DNA of 64,000 nucleotides from Leptobrachium leishanense (GCA_009667805.1 CM019068.1:4261218-4325217), one strand, 5' to 3'. Positions 1-11,401 are shown, numbered from the stretch's first letter. Notes: generated by a model from the letters alone, not told the origin. Numbers and translations: made by a program.

Positions 1-676
1 GACCTGACAGAGAAGGGTGTGAGCCTAATGAGCAGTGAAAATAGACCATGAGCCTGAACTAGAAAAATAAATATATATCATTTATTCTAGGAACCAAGAA
101 CTTAAACCAAGAGCAGGGAATACAGAACATAAATACAATAAACAGAGCCTTTAACCTCACGGCAAGAAATAAAGAAAACCAGATATAAACAAAATAGACA
201 ACTAAACATGGGAGGCAGAATTAAACATGGGACTACAAGAAGGCAAGAAAAACAGGGCAAACCAGACATGAGCCTGTAAACAGAATGGCCAGGTAGACAG
301 GTATAACAGGATAAATCTAGACCAGGGAAAGACCAGACATGAGCTGGAAGACAGACAGACTGAACAGGATTAAATTAGACCAAGGCAAACCAGACAGGAG
401 CTTGAAGACAGACAGACTGAACTGAACTGAATAGATGATTCAGGATGAATCTAGAGCAAGGCAAACCAGACATGAGCTGAATGACTGATCCAGGATGAAT
501 GAGACCGCACCCTACTAAGGGAGTGGTCTCCATTTATACAAAATGGTCCAGGGTGAACCAATGGAGTCCAGGTACTAATCAGGCTTGGAATCCAAGAAAT
601 GAACGAAATAAAAATAAACCAAAAGCAGCAATGTCCACTACTGCCAGAGGGGGCGCCAGAGACCCAGAACGTCACA
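1..676. repeat. unassigned AT-rich sequence with degenerate ~65-bp repeats
   Basis: No gene recognised. The phrase CCAGACATGAGCT and close variants recur near 262, 335, 388 and 466, each followed by a CAGGAT(G/A)AAT(C/T)-like phrase, so about 250-500 is a decayed tandem repeat with a unit near 65 bases. The last 60 bases contain GAGGGGGCGCC and abut the Helitron fragment without visible duplication. The short frames here show no protein-like composition. Confidence 0.4.
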
Positions 677-1836
677 GTATTTTACTATCTTCTGAAAATT
701 CCTTGGGGGGGCAAAAAGGGGGGTTGAATACTTTTATCAGTATACCTATATTTCAAAAACCGAAGATGTTACAGGTGTGAAATTTGGTATTTACAATCTT
801 CGTGAAAAAAAACGAACATGTTTTTTGCCATTTTCCACAAATCCAATTGGTGGGGTCGAGGGAAAGGGGTCTGAATATTTTTATCTTCATACCTATATTT
901 CCAAAACCAAAGATGTTACAGACGTGAAATTTGGTATTTACAATCTTCTTGAAAAATAAAAACAGGTGTTTTACCATTTTCCAAAAATCCCAAGTGGGGG
1001 GTGAAAAAAAGGGGGGGCTGAATGCTTTTAATCAGGATACCTATATCTCAAAAACAGAAGATGTTACATACGTGAATATTGGTATTTAGATTTGTCTTGA
1101 GAAACAAAAAAAACCTATTTTACCATTTTCCAAAAATTCATTGGGAGGGGGCAAAAAGCAAAAAGGGGAGGTTGAATACTTTTATCAGTATACCTATATT
1201 TCAAAAACCGAAACTGTTACAGGTGTGAAATTTGGTATTTACAATCTTCGTGAAAAAACAAAAAAACATGTGTTTTGCCATTTTCCACAAATCCAAATGG
1301 GGGGGGGTCGAGGGAAATGGGTCTGAATACTTTTATGAGTATATCTATAGTTCAAAAACCAAAATGTTACAGGTGTGTGGTTTGGTAATTACAATCTTTT
1401 GAAAATAAAGAAACACGTGTTTTACCATTTTCCAAAAATCCAAGTGGGGGGGGAAAGGGGGTGAATACTTTTAAACAGGATACCTACATCTCAATTCAGA
1501 AGAGGTTACAGACGTTAAAATTGGTATTTAGATTTGTCTTAAGAAACAAAAAGACACCTATTTTACCATTTTCCAAAAATCCAGTGGGAGGGGGAAAATG
1601 GGGGGTTGAATACTTTTGTCAGTATACCTATATTTCCAAAAACCAAAGATGTTACAGGTGTGAAATTTGGCACTTACAATCTTCGTGAAAAATAAAAAAA
1701 CACGTGTTTTACAATTTTCCAAAAATCCCAAGTGGGGGGAAAAGGGGGGTTCTACCAAACAATCTCAAGTTTCTTTTAAAAACCAATTTTAACAAATCCT
1801 AAAATCCATGCGAGTGAAGCCGCGGGCAAAAGCTAG
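677..1836 (+). mobile_element. Helitron 3' fragment
   Basis: About 250-base degenerate units repeat four to five times. Each holds a GGGG(G)TTGAATACTTTT block, a TACCTATAT block, a GATGTTACAG(G/A)(C/T)GTGAAA block and an ACCATTTTCCAAAAAT block. The same units fill the complete Helitron at 17073-18611. The 3' end is diagnostic: GAAGCCGCGGGCAAAAGCTAG ends in CTAG at 1833-1836 and is followed by T. The 5' end (TCTATATATATAAACGC) is missing, so this is a 5'-truncated non-autonomous copy. No Rep/helicase coding is present. Confidence 0.8.
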
Positions 1837-2032
1837 TATCTAATAAACCGCTTATTATTTTAATCTGCAGCAAAAAGTCTCTTTAATTTTTAAGATTTTT
1901 TTAGGCACTTTTTGGTATTTCTTTGGTGAAATGTTATGTTTGCTAATTTATTTTAAAACAACAAGGCTTTTTATCTTTGCCGAATGCAGCATTTTTTTTT
2001 TCCTTTCCTTCACTCTGTGTTCGGCAATTAAT
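1837..2032 (+). repeat. shared MITE internal module, copy 1
   Basis: Contains TAATAAACCG followed by CTGCAGCAAAAAGTCTCTTTA, a module that recurs at least six more times in the window in both orientations (3290, 3930 minus, 4715, 24400 minus, 42730, 52620 minus). It lies just outside the MITE at 2033-3833, and the inverted sequence reappears on the other side at 3834-4030. The MITE therefore appears to sit inside an older palindromic copy. Confidence 0.55.
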
Positions 2033-2149
2033 ACTATAAGGGTTATTCACAGAGAGCTGAACTTGCCCCAATAATGCAAAGAACAGTGAATTTCATGGCC
2101 ATTCGCTATTTAAAAGCAGGCATTTCACCACATTTTGGTGAATTGCCAA

Positions 2150-2712
2150 TGAAATACGGTGCCTGTTCAGTGGCAGGAAAATACAGTGCCTGTTCGGCGA
2201 AAAGTGAAATACGGTGCTGTTCGGTGGCAGTGAAATACGGTGCTGTTCGGCGGCAGTGAAATATGGTGCTGTTCGGTGCCAGCGAAATACGGTGCTGTTC
2301 GGCGGCAGTGAAATAAGGTGCTGTTCGGTGGCAGTGAAATACAGTGCTGTTCGGCGGAAGGGGAATACGGTGCCTGTTTGGTGGCAGTGAAGTACAGTGC
2401 CTGTTCGATGGCAGTGAAATACGGTGCCTGTTCGAGGGCAGTGAAATACGGTGCTGTTCGGTGGCAGTGAAATACGGTGCTGTTCGGCGGCAGTGAAATA
2501 TGGTGCTGTTCGGTGGCAGCGAAATACGGTGCTGTTCGGCGGCAGTGAAATAAGGTGCTGTTCGGTGGCAGTGAAATACAGTGCTGTTCGGCAGAAGGGG
2601 AATACGGTGCCTGTTTGGTGGCAGTGAAGTACAGTGCCTGTTCGATGGCAGTGAAATACGGTGCCTGTTCGAGGGCAGTGAAATACGGTGCCTGTTCGAG
2701 GGCAGTGAATCC
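2150..2712. repeat. 24-26-bp minisatellite inside MITE
   Basis: Roughly 22 tandem units of the type CTGTTCGGYGGCAGTGAAATACGGTG. A higher-order unit is visible: the block with variants GGAAGGGGAATACGG, TTTGGTGGCAGTGAAGTACAG and TTCGATGGCAG occurs once near 2350-2440 and again near 2585-2680. All three minus frames stay open across it, so the roughly 200-residue frames here are repeat artefacts. Related MITE copies at 4530 and 42540 carry only one or two units, so expansion is specific to this copy. Confidence 0.85.
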
Positions 2713-2797
2713 CCATAGAGAAGCAATGCTTAGTCTATTCAGAGACACAAACCAGCAGTGAAAGGTTCCCCTAATGCCCTGCCATTCGGTGGTTTAA

Positions 2798-3223
2798 GGC
2801 TAAGGTCAGACGAACGCAGTTTTAACGTGCGTTTAGCCGCACGAAATCACGGCCGTGCTAGCAGCAAATGACATCCAATACCGTGGAACATACGACGAAC
2901 GGCCGCACGAAAGTTCGTCCGTGCAACGCAAGTGGCAAACGAAAGCATTTTTTCGAGAACGTCATACCGCTAGTACTGACGTACAGAGTGCGCTGCGTCC
3001 GCATAGCGGCGTGTGTGCGTGATTAGGAGACGTCAGATGCTGCTAATGTCCGGCCAACATAACGTCCAGACGCAAAAAGTGTTTTATTGATGATCCGTAC
3101 AAAATCACGGACGCAAATACGCATCGTATGACCGCTATCGCGTATTCCGTGAAAAATACGTCCATTCGTTCGACCGCCCTTTTCCACGGACGACGCGAGA
3201 AATGCGTTCGTCTGACCCTAGCC
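2798..3223. mobile_element. Harbinger-like MITE, nested, TSD TAA
   Basis: Terminal inverted repeats GGCTAAGGTCAGACGAACGC / GCGTTCGTCTGACCCTAGCC. The flanking TAA (2795-2797 and 3224-3226) is a 3-bp duplication. The empty site GGTTTAATTCGGC is seen in the sister copies near 4640 and 42655. CpG-rich and non-coding. A full sister copy is at 52849-53276 and a broken one at 53650. Confidence 0.85.
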
Positions 3224-3833
3224 TAATTCAGCAGGTTTATTCAGGCGAATCCCATAGGCTTCAATGTTAAAAAATATTCCCGTTTTAATACAATATCTAA
3301 AAAACTGTAGATTATAATATTCTGCAGCAAAAAGTCTCTTTATTTATAGATTTTTTTTAAAATTCGAAGCATTTTTCGGGATTTTTTTTTTAAGTTTACT
3401 TCTTTTTTCTGTAACTTCCCTTTTTATTATCATTCATTGGATTTTATATGTAAATTTCAACCATTTTCGCTCAGTAGTTTCTTTGCAAACAGTGCTTCAC
3501 TTTTCAAACATTCAAGCAAACTGTTTTGCTAATTTATTCACTTCACTCGTCTGCCGTGTCGGTTTTTTCCGGCACCTTCGCTGCGTGTGATCGGCTCCTG
3601 CTCGGGTTTTTCCGGCGTTTTGGTGGGTTAATGCAGATGTTTTTGCGGGTTTCGTTGTGCAGTCGCCTGGGTTTTGCGGCAATTTTTCCCTGCAATTTGG
3701 GGATACTGTGGTGCTTTCTGAATACACCGCAGGGTCGCCGAAATGAGGTTGCCAAATCAAACCGAATTAAGGAGAATGAAAAGTCACCGAATGTGCGGTG
3801 ACTTTTCGATTCTCTTTGAATAACCCTGATAGT

Positions 3834-4377
3834 ATTCATTGCCAAACGCAGCTTTAAAATAAATTCGGAAATCTAAAATTTCACCAAAAAAAATCCTGAA
3901 AAATGCCTAAAAAAGTTCTTAAAAATAAATGACTAAAGAGACTTTTTGCTGCAAGTGAAAAAAATAAACGGTTAAATAAATATTTAATAAAAGTGAGGAA
4001 TATTTTTAACATTGAAACCTATGGGGAAAAAAAGCCTCGTTGCTTTAAAATAAATTAGGAAACCTAAAATTTCCCCCAAAAAATCCTGAAAAATGCCTAA
4101 GAAAATCCTAAAAAATAAATAAAGAGAAAAAATAAACAGATGAATAAATATTTAATAAAAACAGGGAATATTTGTTTCCATTGAAATCTATGAGATTATT
4201 TTGTATGGCTGGTATTTTTATTTCATTGGAGTAATAATCCATTTCATATTTCGAAATAACTCATAAAAATGAAATACGAATCAACCCAAAATACGAAATA
4301 ACTCATAAAAATTAAATAATTCATAAAAACGAAATATGAATCAACCCAAAATACGAAATAAGTCATAAAAACAAAAT
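3834..4377. repeat. module copies and AT-rich tandem repeat
   Basis: Two minus-oriented partial copies of the shared module (3880-4030 and 4040-4200, with AATATTTTTAACATTGAA-type ends). These are followed by four to five repeats of CGAAATAACTCATAAAAA / ATGAATCAACCCAAAATA (about 4250-4377). No gene seen. Confidence 0.5.
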
Positions 4378-5291
4378 ACTATCAGGGTTATTCAAAGAGA
4401 TCCGAATTGCTGGAGAAAGGTAAACGAATGCTGAAATTCAGCATACGGTTACCTTTCCTGGCCATTCGGCTATCCAGAGAGCAGGCAATTCGCCAAATCC
4501 TGGCGAATTGCCTGTACATACAGTGCCTGTTTGGTCCCTATTCGAGGGCAGTGAATCCCCATAGAGAAGCAATGCTTCGGCTATTCAGAGAACACAAACC
4601 AGCATTGAAAGGTTCCTGAAATGCCCTGCCATTCTGATGGTTTAATTCGGCAAGTTTATTCGGGCGAATCCCATAGGCTTTAATGTTAAAAATATTCCCG
4701 TTTTAATTCAATATCTAATAAACCGTTCATTATAAAATTCTGCAGTAAAGAGTCTCTTTATTTATAGATTTTATAGGATATTTTAAGCATTTTTCGGGAT
4801 TTTTTTAAAAAAAAAAATTTTTTTTATTTTTTATCTTTACTTCTTTTTTTCTGTAACAGACTTTTTATTATCATTCATTGGATTTTATATGTAAATTTCA
4901 GAAATTTTCGCTCAGTAATTTCTTTGCAAACAGTGCTTCACTTTTCAAACATTCAAGCAAACTGTTTTTCTAATTTATTCACTCCATTCGTCTGCGGTGT
5001 CGGCTTTTTCCGGCGGCTTCGCTGCGTGTGATCGGCTCCTGCTCGGGTTTTTCTGGTGTTTTCGGCGGGTTAATCCAGATGTTTTTGTGAGTTTCGATGT
5101 GCCTTCGCCGGCTTTTGTGGTGAGTTGTCGGCGGGTTTGCGGCAGCTTTTCCCTGCACTACGACGGCCCTGTGGTGATTGCTGAATACACCGCAGGGTCG
5201 CCAAAATGTGATCACCAAATCGAACCGAATTGAAGAGAACGAAAAGTCACCGAACGTGCCGTGACTTTTTGATTCTCTTTGAATAACCTTG
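4378..5291. mobile_element. Harbinger-like MITE
   Basis: Begins ACTATCAGGGTTATTCAAAG and ends with TGATTCTCTTTGAATAACCTTG, an imperfect inverted repeat of the start. The interior matches the copy at 42396-43291 throughout, including ATACGGTTACCTTTCCTGGC, the CCCCATAGAGAAGCAATGCT block, the shared module and the CCGGGTCGCC-like 3' third. No clear target duplication, so the right end may be damaged. Non-coding; the frames at 4979-5233 are shared repeat sequence. Confidence 0.65.
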
Positions 5292-6023
5292 GAAGTGATC
5301 CGGGAAATGAAAACTGTCCGTCCAAAATTTCGTTTTGGTCCTGAAAATACGAATCACAGTAATTTACCGAACGACCCGAAACGTAAAAAAAAAAAAAAGA
5401 ACAAAATGATCTGAAACAAGAAAAAGAAACGGAACGAAAAAAATCTGAAACGAAATTTAAAAAATGGCCGTGCACAAATCTAAAATCAGCCTTCAGAGCC
5501 TCCCCCACACACACTCGAAGGGGGCTCACCGCAACGTGACCGCTCAGATAAGTGCGGCCCTTTAACAGATTAATCCCAGAACGTTGCATTCTGGGCTATT
5601 CCGCATGGGGGATTCTGGGACATTTTCACTTAGATTTATCAAAAAGAGGTTTAAAAACAAAGCAAACAATATTTTATCTGTGTTTGTCAGACAGAGTCTA
5701 TCCTGTGTGTGCAGTGAGTGAGTTAACCCCTTGTGCCCTATAACACCACATCCCTATACAGCAGGCCCTGGATCGGAACATTTCCCATCATGCCCTGAAA
5801 CATTGACACACCGAGTTATGTCACATGAGACGGCTCGGTGATACAATGGGTGCAGCGCGATGGCCTTGTTACACTTCAGCATAGTGTAGCGCTACCTCCT
5901 CAGTCCGGGGCATCAGATCAATGGAAACCCCCCAGAATCTTGCCAGGATTGATACATTTCAAAAGATAATAAACATTCCTGCACCCAAACTCCGTATCTT
6001 CACCAGGACGCTACGTTACTCAC
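5292..6023. other. no gene recognised
   Basis: Contains A-rich tracts at 5385-5460 and otherwise unremarkable sequence. If the macroglobulin gene model is right, this is the start of its intron 2. A third macroglobulin exon was looked for on the minus strand and not found. Confidence 0.4.
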
Positions 6024-6216
6024 GCTGAATGTGTGGCAGCTGAAGTGATCTGAATCCATGATGGTTTTGTCCATGATGGTGGTATTAGTGGCTCCAAACT
6101 GCAGGGTCACAGTGACAGCTAGTGTCTCCTCATAGCCGTTCAGAACCAGACAGCAGGAGCCTCGATCCCCTCCTATCATCTTGACCACATGAGTCAGTAC
6201 GTGTGTCCCTGGATTT
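6024..6216 (-). CDS. alpha-2-macroglobulin-like protein, exon 2 (first MG domain)
   Basis: Secreted thioester protease-inhibitor family; this exon would encode the N-terminal strand pairs of macroglobulin domain MG1. The minus strand shows acceptor CTCTCGTTTCAG ending at 6217 and donor GTGAGT starting at 6023. The 193-bp exon is open in the phase set by exon 1 (phase 2) and finishes a codon. The translation contains GSCCLVLNGYEETLAVTVTL and DSDHFSCHTFS, matching the family pattern of a Cys in the second strand, an E-T/V-V-T-V strand and a second Cys about 38 residues later (the conserved MG1 disulfide). In known family members exon 2 also ends shortly after this second Cys. Which paralogue (A2M, PZP, ovostatin, A2ML1) cannot be decided from 64 codons. 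Later exons lie outside the window. Confidence 0.8.
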
Positions 6217-6349
6217 CTGAAACGAGAGAGATCGCGTCAGCACCATGAATTTACTATAACAAACCCTCCCAGGACGCCCGGAGGGAGCACAATACATGCA
6301 GCAATCATTCGAGTTTCACAGACATTCCTTATAAACCATCTGGCGCATA

Positions 6350-6520
6350 GATGTGTGTAAAGACGCTCCCGCCACACATGTAAAGATGCATATAAAGACG
6401 CACCCACCACGCATGTAAAGATGCATATAAAGACGCACCCGCCACGCATGTAAAGATGCATATAAAGACGCACCCGCCACGCATGTAAAGATGCATATAA
6501 AGACGCACCCGCCCCGCGCA
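6350..6520. repeat. 35-bp minisatellite
   Basis: Four to five units of GTAAAGATGCATATAAAGACG plus CACCCGCCACGCAT, within the macroglobulin intron and about 150 bases from the exon 2 acceptor. The minus frames here are open only because of the repeat. Confidence 0.85.
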
Positions 6521-6810
6521 AACACTTGAGTGATAAGGTCAGGATCAAATGGGTGTGAGAAATGGAATCTGACCATATTATTAGGAAATGTAAATATAAT
6601 TTATAACAACTCAGCGCCGCAACTGGGTCACATCCAGGGCTTGAGTCCTGCAGTTCTCCCGCAGCGCGAACGTAGAGGGAACGCAGGTTCCCGCTGTGGG
6701 CCGATAAAGAAAGGTATCCTCCAAGTGCCAGTGTGCTCCCTCACGAGGCCGCCGGATTGTGAAGGCTGTGATGCGGCCTATAGCCAAGATCTCATGAGAG
6801 CACTTCACAG
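6521..6810. other. unassigned intronic sequence
   Basis: No gene or repeat family recognised. It ends in the hAT target site CTTCACAG (6803-6810). Confidence 0.4.
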
Positions 6811-7182
6811 TAGACATGTGCACAGCACAAAATTTCGTTTTGAACTAATGGATTAGTCCTAAAATGCAATATATTTAGTTGCTAAAGAAATTCGTTTTCA
6901 GTTCTTTAGTATAAAAACTAATTTCGTTCATCCGAAAACCAGTGGATACAATTACTATTGTAGTGGTGGCTCCTCAGAGGGCTGAGATCGCTGCTTGTTA
7001 CAGTATCTCTCACTCTCAGCACAATGTGGGCCATATTATATAGTTGGTGCTAACTTAACCAGAGCTGTTGTAAACTTCCCAGAGCTATTATAGCCTATGG
7101 AGGTTTTCAGTTTACAACAGCTCTGGTTAAGTTAGCACCAACATTGTAACACTGCCCCGTGTCAGGCAAAGCTGTTACAGTA

Positions 7183-8762
7183 GAAGGTGTGTATATATAT
7201 ATACACTACACAGTGTGGGCGCCTATTATTAAGTGATCAGTTAAAGTGCTAAGTGTGGTGCTAATAAATAGTCAAATGCTGCCTATAGTATGGTAAAACA
7301 CATAAAAAACAACCAAAATATGTGTCAAGATATGGATAAAAAGCGGAAAACCATACGGCGCATCTAGTGCAATAAATAAGTTAGTAAATCAATGGATTAT
7401 AAAATCCATAAAAATATTGGTGTGAAATTCATAAAATAAAATAAAATATTAAAAGACGTGTTTTTAAAACATCATTTAAAGTGCATAGAATAAAGTCCAG
7501 GTCTAAAGTCAAATGTGCAAGAGGAAGTGCTCAAATATATAGCAGTTCAGTTACTCAAAAAATGATGATGATGTGCTGATCTTCTCTAAAGTACTGGTGT
7601 CGAATCCTTTTGTTCGTCAGTGTTCCTCAAAGAAAGCATATCACCGAAAAAAATAATAGTGCAGACAATCAGGACAGAGTTGCTCAAATTATTGAAGTCA
7701 AAGTCTAAACCACTCACATTTGTGGGAGCCTACAAGATCCCGGCTCAAGGAGAAACAGCCTGCAGCCAAATATAGGGTGGCACTTCCCTTCTTTCTGTCC
7801 GTAGTAGATGCTAGATAAAGCAAAAAGAATCGGGAGACGGCACTCCCATAGCGTAACACTGTGTGTATATAGAGATGCGAAAAGGAAAGAGTAAATCACA
7901 CTCACTGATTCTGGAGCCTCACAGTGTTAGGCTCAATGTATATAGCCCTGGGCTCTCTTAAAGGTGGAAACCCAAACCTCTTTATCTCAGCGGCAGTTGA
8001 TCCATGTATCCATGTAATACTTTACACTTTTATATTGATTTTTTATGTACATTACCAAGCTTTTATACCGACTGAGGAAGGCTTTTTAAGCCGAAACGCA
8101 TCTCGGTAGACCTTGTCCTAGATTTTATTTGTTATCAATAAATATATTGTTTTACAATTCTACATTCGCCACCTTTCTCCGACCTTTCTTCCTTGGATAC
8201 ATGGATCAACTGCCGCTGAGATAAAGAGGTTTGGGTTTCCACCTTTAAGAGAGCCCAGGGCTATATACATTGAGCCTAACACTGTGAGGCTCCAGAATCG
8301 GTGAGTGTGATTTACTCTTTCCTTTTTGCATCTCTATATACACACAGTGTTACGCTATGGGAGTGCCGTCTCCCGATTCTTTTTGCTTTATCTAGCATCT
8401 ACTACGGACAGAAAGAAGGGAAGTGCCACCCTATATTTGGCTGCAGGCTGTTTCTCCTTGAGCCGGGATCTTGCAGGCTCCCACAAATGTGAGTGGTTTA
8501 GACTTTGACTTCAATAATTTGAGCAACTCTGTCCTGATTGTCTGCACTATTATTTTTTTCTGTGATATGCTTTCTTTGAGGAACACTGACGAACAAAAGG
8601 ATTCGACACCAGTACTTTAGAGAAGATCAGCACATCATCCCTCATCATCATTTTTTGAGTAACTGAACTGCTATATATTTGAGCACTTCCTCTTGCACAT
8701 TTGACTTTAGACCTGGACTTTATTCTATGCACTTTAAATGATGTTTTAAAAACACGTCTTTT
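7183..8762. mobile_element. Penelope-like inverted repeat insertion
   Basis: Flanked by a 14-bp duplication, AAGCTGTTACAGTA (7169-7182 and 8763-8776), absent from the sister MITE, so this is a discrete insertion. The arms (about 7453-8010 and 8190-8762) are inverted copies of roughly 560 bp separated by a spacer that holds a hammerhead motif. The same arm sequence recurs at 21230-22075. A hammerhead in a terminal-repeat-like unit, inverted partial copies and a long variable duplication are features known for Penelope-like elements; the family assignment is inference because no RT/GIY-YIG coding is present. Confidence 0.65.
8066..8108 (+). ncRNA. hammerhead ribozyme motif, weakened stem III
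   Basis: Stem I is TACCGA (8066-8071) with TCGGTA (8103-8108). The core CTGAGGA is at 8072-8078, stem II pairs GGCTT with AAGCC, and GAAA is at 8093-8096. The minimal stem III reads ACGCATC: the second pair (C with G in the sister at 21111) is C opposite A here, so activity is doubtful. The predicted cut is after C8102. Confidence 0.65.
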
Positions 8763-9930
8763 AAGCTGTTACAGTAACTGACTGCTGTTCATCACAGCGC
8801 TCAGAGTTTCAGTAAAACTAGTAAATAATATTTTTATATATAAGCGGTTAGAACAATATTATTTCCTTGTTTTACTGAAACTCTGAGCACTGTTACAGTC
8901 AGTTACTGTAACAGCTGAGCCTGATACATTGTACTGAGAGATAATATAACAAGCAGTCGATCTCAGTGCTCACAGCCACTGGATTTAAAGGGCTAAAAAA
9001 AGGCTCCTCTCTGTATAATGTTTAGAACATCCTCCTGAATTAATTAATGTCCCTCTCTGTATAGAACATCCTCCTCAATTTATACCTTTCTCTGTATAAT
9101 GAATAGAACATCCTCCTGCATTAATTAATGCCCCTCTCTGTATAGAACATCCTACTGCATTGGCATGTGGAGGGTGCAGAACTTCAGATGTTGCGATGTT
9201 GCGCTCTTCATTGCTAGTCTTCTTCACTCAATGTAATATCACAAAAAGGACTGAAACTAAAATGTAGTGCATTTTATTTTAGTTTCTTTCATTTTTTGTA
9301 CTGATCAGTTTCGTTTCTCTTGAGTCATACTAAAACTAAATTATCCCAAAATTCAGACTAAATCGTTTTAATACTAAAACAAATGCACATGTCTACTTCA
9401 CAGCCCGGCGGCAGCACTAGGGAGCATGCTGGCTCTCGAAGGATACATTTCTTTGTTGGCCCACAGCGAGATCAAAATATAAAATAAGGATTGAATTATG
9501 TAGCATATACATTTCAATATATAGCATATGGATTGAATTATGTAGCATATACATTTCAAAATATAATATATGGATTTCATTATATAGCCTATACATTTCA
9601 ATATATAACATATGGGATTCATTATATAGCATATGCATGGATTTCATTATGTAGCATATACATTTCAATATATGACATGGATTTCATTATGTAGCATATA
9701 CATTACAATATGACATGGATTTCATGATGTAGCATATACTTTTCAATATATACCATGGATTTCATTATGTAGCATGTACATTTCAATATATAACATATGG
9801 ATTTCATTATATAACATATACATTTCAACATAAACAATGTTATACATGTGGATTTCATCATGCAGCAAATACATTTCAATATATTACATATAGATTTTGT
9901 TATATAACATATGGATTTCATTATGTAGCA

Positions 9931-11401
9931 TTTTTATTTATTTATTTATAAACGATTTTACCAGGAAGGATACCTTGAGATTTCTCTCGTTTTCAAGTAT
10001 ATCCTGGGTTCAAGAGCATTAAAATGTTACAGTTGTTACAGAAATACAAAGTAATAAATGCAAGATATTAAAAAAAAACACAAATATAAAGATTAACAGA
10101 AACTAAATATGTAGGAAATAGTCATTATATTACATGTTTACAGGCACATTCTGTATATAGTCACTGTGTTACATGTTTACAGGTGCATTCTGTATATAGT
10201 CACTGTGTTACATGTTTACAGGCGCATTCTGTATATAGTCACTGTGTTACATGTTTACAGGTGCATTCTGTATATAGTCACTGTGTTACATGTTTACAGG
10301 TGCATTCTGTATATAGTCACTGTGTTACATGTTTACAGGTGCATTCTGTATATAGTCACTGTGTTACATGTTTACAGGCGCATTCTGTATATAGTCACTG
10401 TGTTACATGTTTACAGGGGCATTCTGTATATAGTCACTGTGTTACATGTTTACAGGTGCATTCTGTATATAGTCACTATGTTACATGTTTACAGGTGCAT
10501 TCTGTATATAGTCACTAGGTTACATGTTTACAGGTGCATTATGTATATAGTCACTGTGTTACATGTTTACAGGCACATTCTGTATATAGTCACTGTGTTA
10601 CATGTTTACAGGCACATTCTGTATATAGTCACTGTGTTACATGTTTACAGGCACATTCTGTATATAGTCACTGTGTTACATGTTTACAGGCACATTCTGT
10701 ATATAGTCACTGTGTTACATGTTTACAGGTGCATTCTGTAAATAGTCACTGTGTTACATGTTTACAGGTGCATTCTGTATATAGTCACTATGTTACATGT
10801 TTACAGGTGCATTCTGTATATAGTCACTAGGTTACATGTTTACAGGTGCATTCTGTATATAGTCACTGTGTTACATGTTTACAGGCGCATTCTGTATATA
10901 GTCACTATGTTACATGTTTACAGACGCATTCTGTATATAGTCACTATGTTACATGTTTACAGGTGCATTCTGTATATAGTCACTGTGTTACATGTTTACA
11001 GGTACATTCTGTATATAGTCACTGTGTTACATGTTTACAGGCGCATTCTGTATATAGTCACTATGTTACATGTTTACAGGCGCATTCTGTATATAGTCAC
11101 TGTGTTACATGTTTACAGGCGCATTCTGTATATAGTCACTATGTTACATGTTTACAGGCGCATTCCGTATTGAGGTATGTTAATAGGGAGCTCTTCTTGA
11201 GTGACTTTAGACTGGGGGAAGATTTGATGGTGTCTGGGAGGTTATTCCATAATTGTGGTGCTCTGTAGGAAAATGAGGATCGAGACACTTTCTTTATGTA
11301 TTGTGGTATTGTAAGTGAGGTGCTGGTCCTGGATTGGAGGTTATAGGATGAGGGAACTGCTGGGGGAAGTAGTCTATTCAGGTAGGGTGGCAGCTTCCCA
11401 G
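9931..11401 (-). mobile_element. LINE 3' end (L2/CR1-like) with expanded minisatellite
   Basis: On the minus strand, 11401-11170 encodes a typical C-terminus of a LINE reverse transcriptase, including SYRAPQLWNNLPDTIKSS and SLKSLKK. At the other end the 3' tail reads CTTCCTGGTAAAATCG, then a TTTATAAATAAATAAATA microsatellite at 9935-9950. The same tail occurs at 15632-15700 inside a Tc1 element, which confirms it as a retroposed 3' end. The copy is 5'-truncated and its ORF end is inflated by a 39-bp array. Confidence 0.75.
10128..11168. repeat. 39-bp minisatellite, about 27 copies
   Basis: Unit GTGTTACATGTTTACAGGTG plus CATTCTGTATATAGTCACT, 39 bp and highly homogeneous; common variants are at the base after ACAGG and in CACTRTG/CACTAGG. 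Because 39 is divisible by three, plus-strand frames stay open as 13-residue repeats (LHVYRCILYIVTV). That is an arithmetic consequence, not coding evidence. Confidence 0.95.

Larger units (their letters stand above)
2033..3833. mobile_element. Harbinger-like MITE with internal minisatellite
   Basis: Ends are inverted: ACTATAAGGGTTATTC on the left and GAATAACCCTGATAGT on the right. The family signature is CAGGGTTATTC with an adjacent AAAGAGATTCGAA tract. The copy at 42396-43291 shows a clean TAA duplication, which is why the family is placed with PIF/Harbinger. Non-coding. It is expanded by a minisatellite (2150-2712) and interrupted by another MITE (2798-3223). Confidence 0.6.
6811..9395. 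mobile_element. hAT-type MITE with nested insertion
   Basis: Ends TAGACATGTGCA and TGCACATGTCTA are perfect inverted repeats. The 8-bp CTTCACAG at 6803-6810 is repeated at 9396-9403, the target duplication expected for hAT. The interior has two large sub-palindromes: CAGAGCTGTTGTAA arms at 7060-7130, and AGAGTTTCAGTAAAAC arms around 8805-8890. The uninterrupted sister copy (36639-37644) is about 1.0 kb; the excess here is a Penelope-like insertion at 7183-8762. No transposase. Confidence 0.9.

Noticed and set aside
630..660. CTCF-like motif AGAGGGGGCGCC, and a similar AGAGGTGGCGCT at 23391
   Set aside because: Only the central nine bases fit the consensus; the flanking conserved bases do not.
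2093..2748. Three overlapping minus frames of about 200 residues rich in HRTGTVFHC / EQAPYFTA
   Set aside because: All three frames are open over the MITE minisatellite; repeat artefact.
1..6000. Third macroglobulin exon
   Set aside because: Looked for a minus-strand MG1/MG2 boundary pattern with splice sites; none seen, so it is presumed to be left of the window.
10128..11168. Possible CRISPR-like array because of regular repeats
   Set aside because: There are no unique spacers; the units are contiguous, and the setting is vertebrate.
10166..11268. Open plus-strand frames of 98-191 residues made of LHVYRCILYIVTV repeats
   Set aside because: They come from the 39-bp tandem array whose length is divisible by three; two frames are open at once and no start context or non-repeat domain exists.
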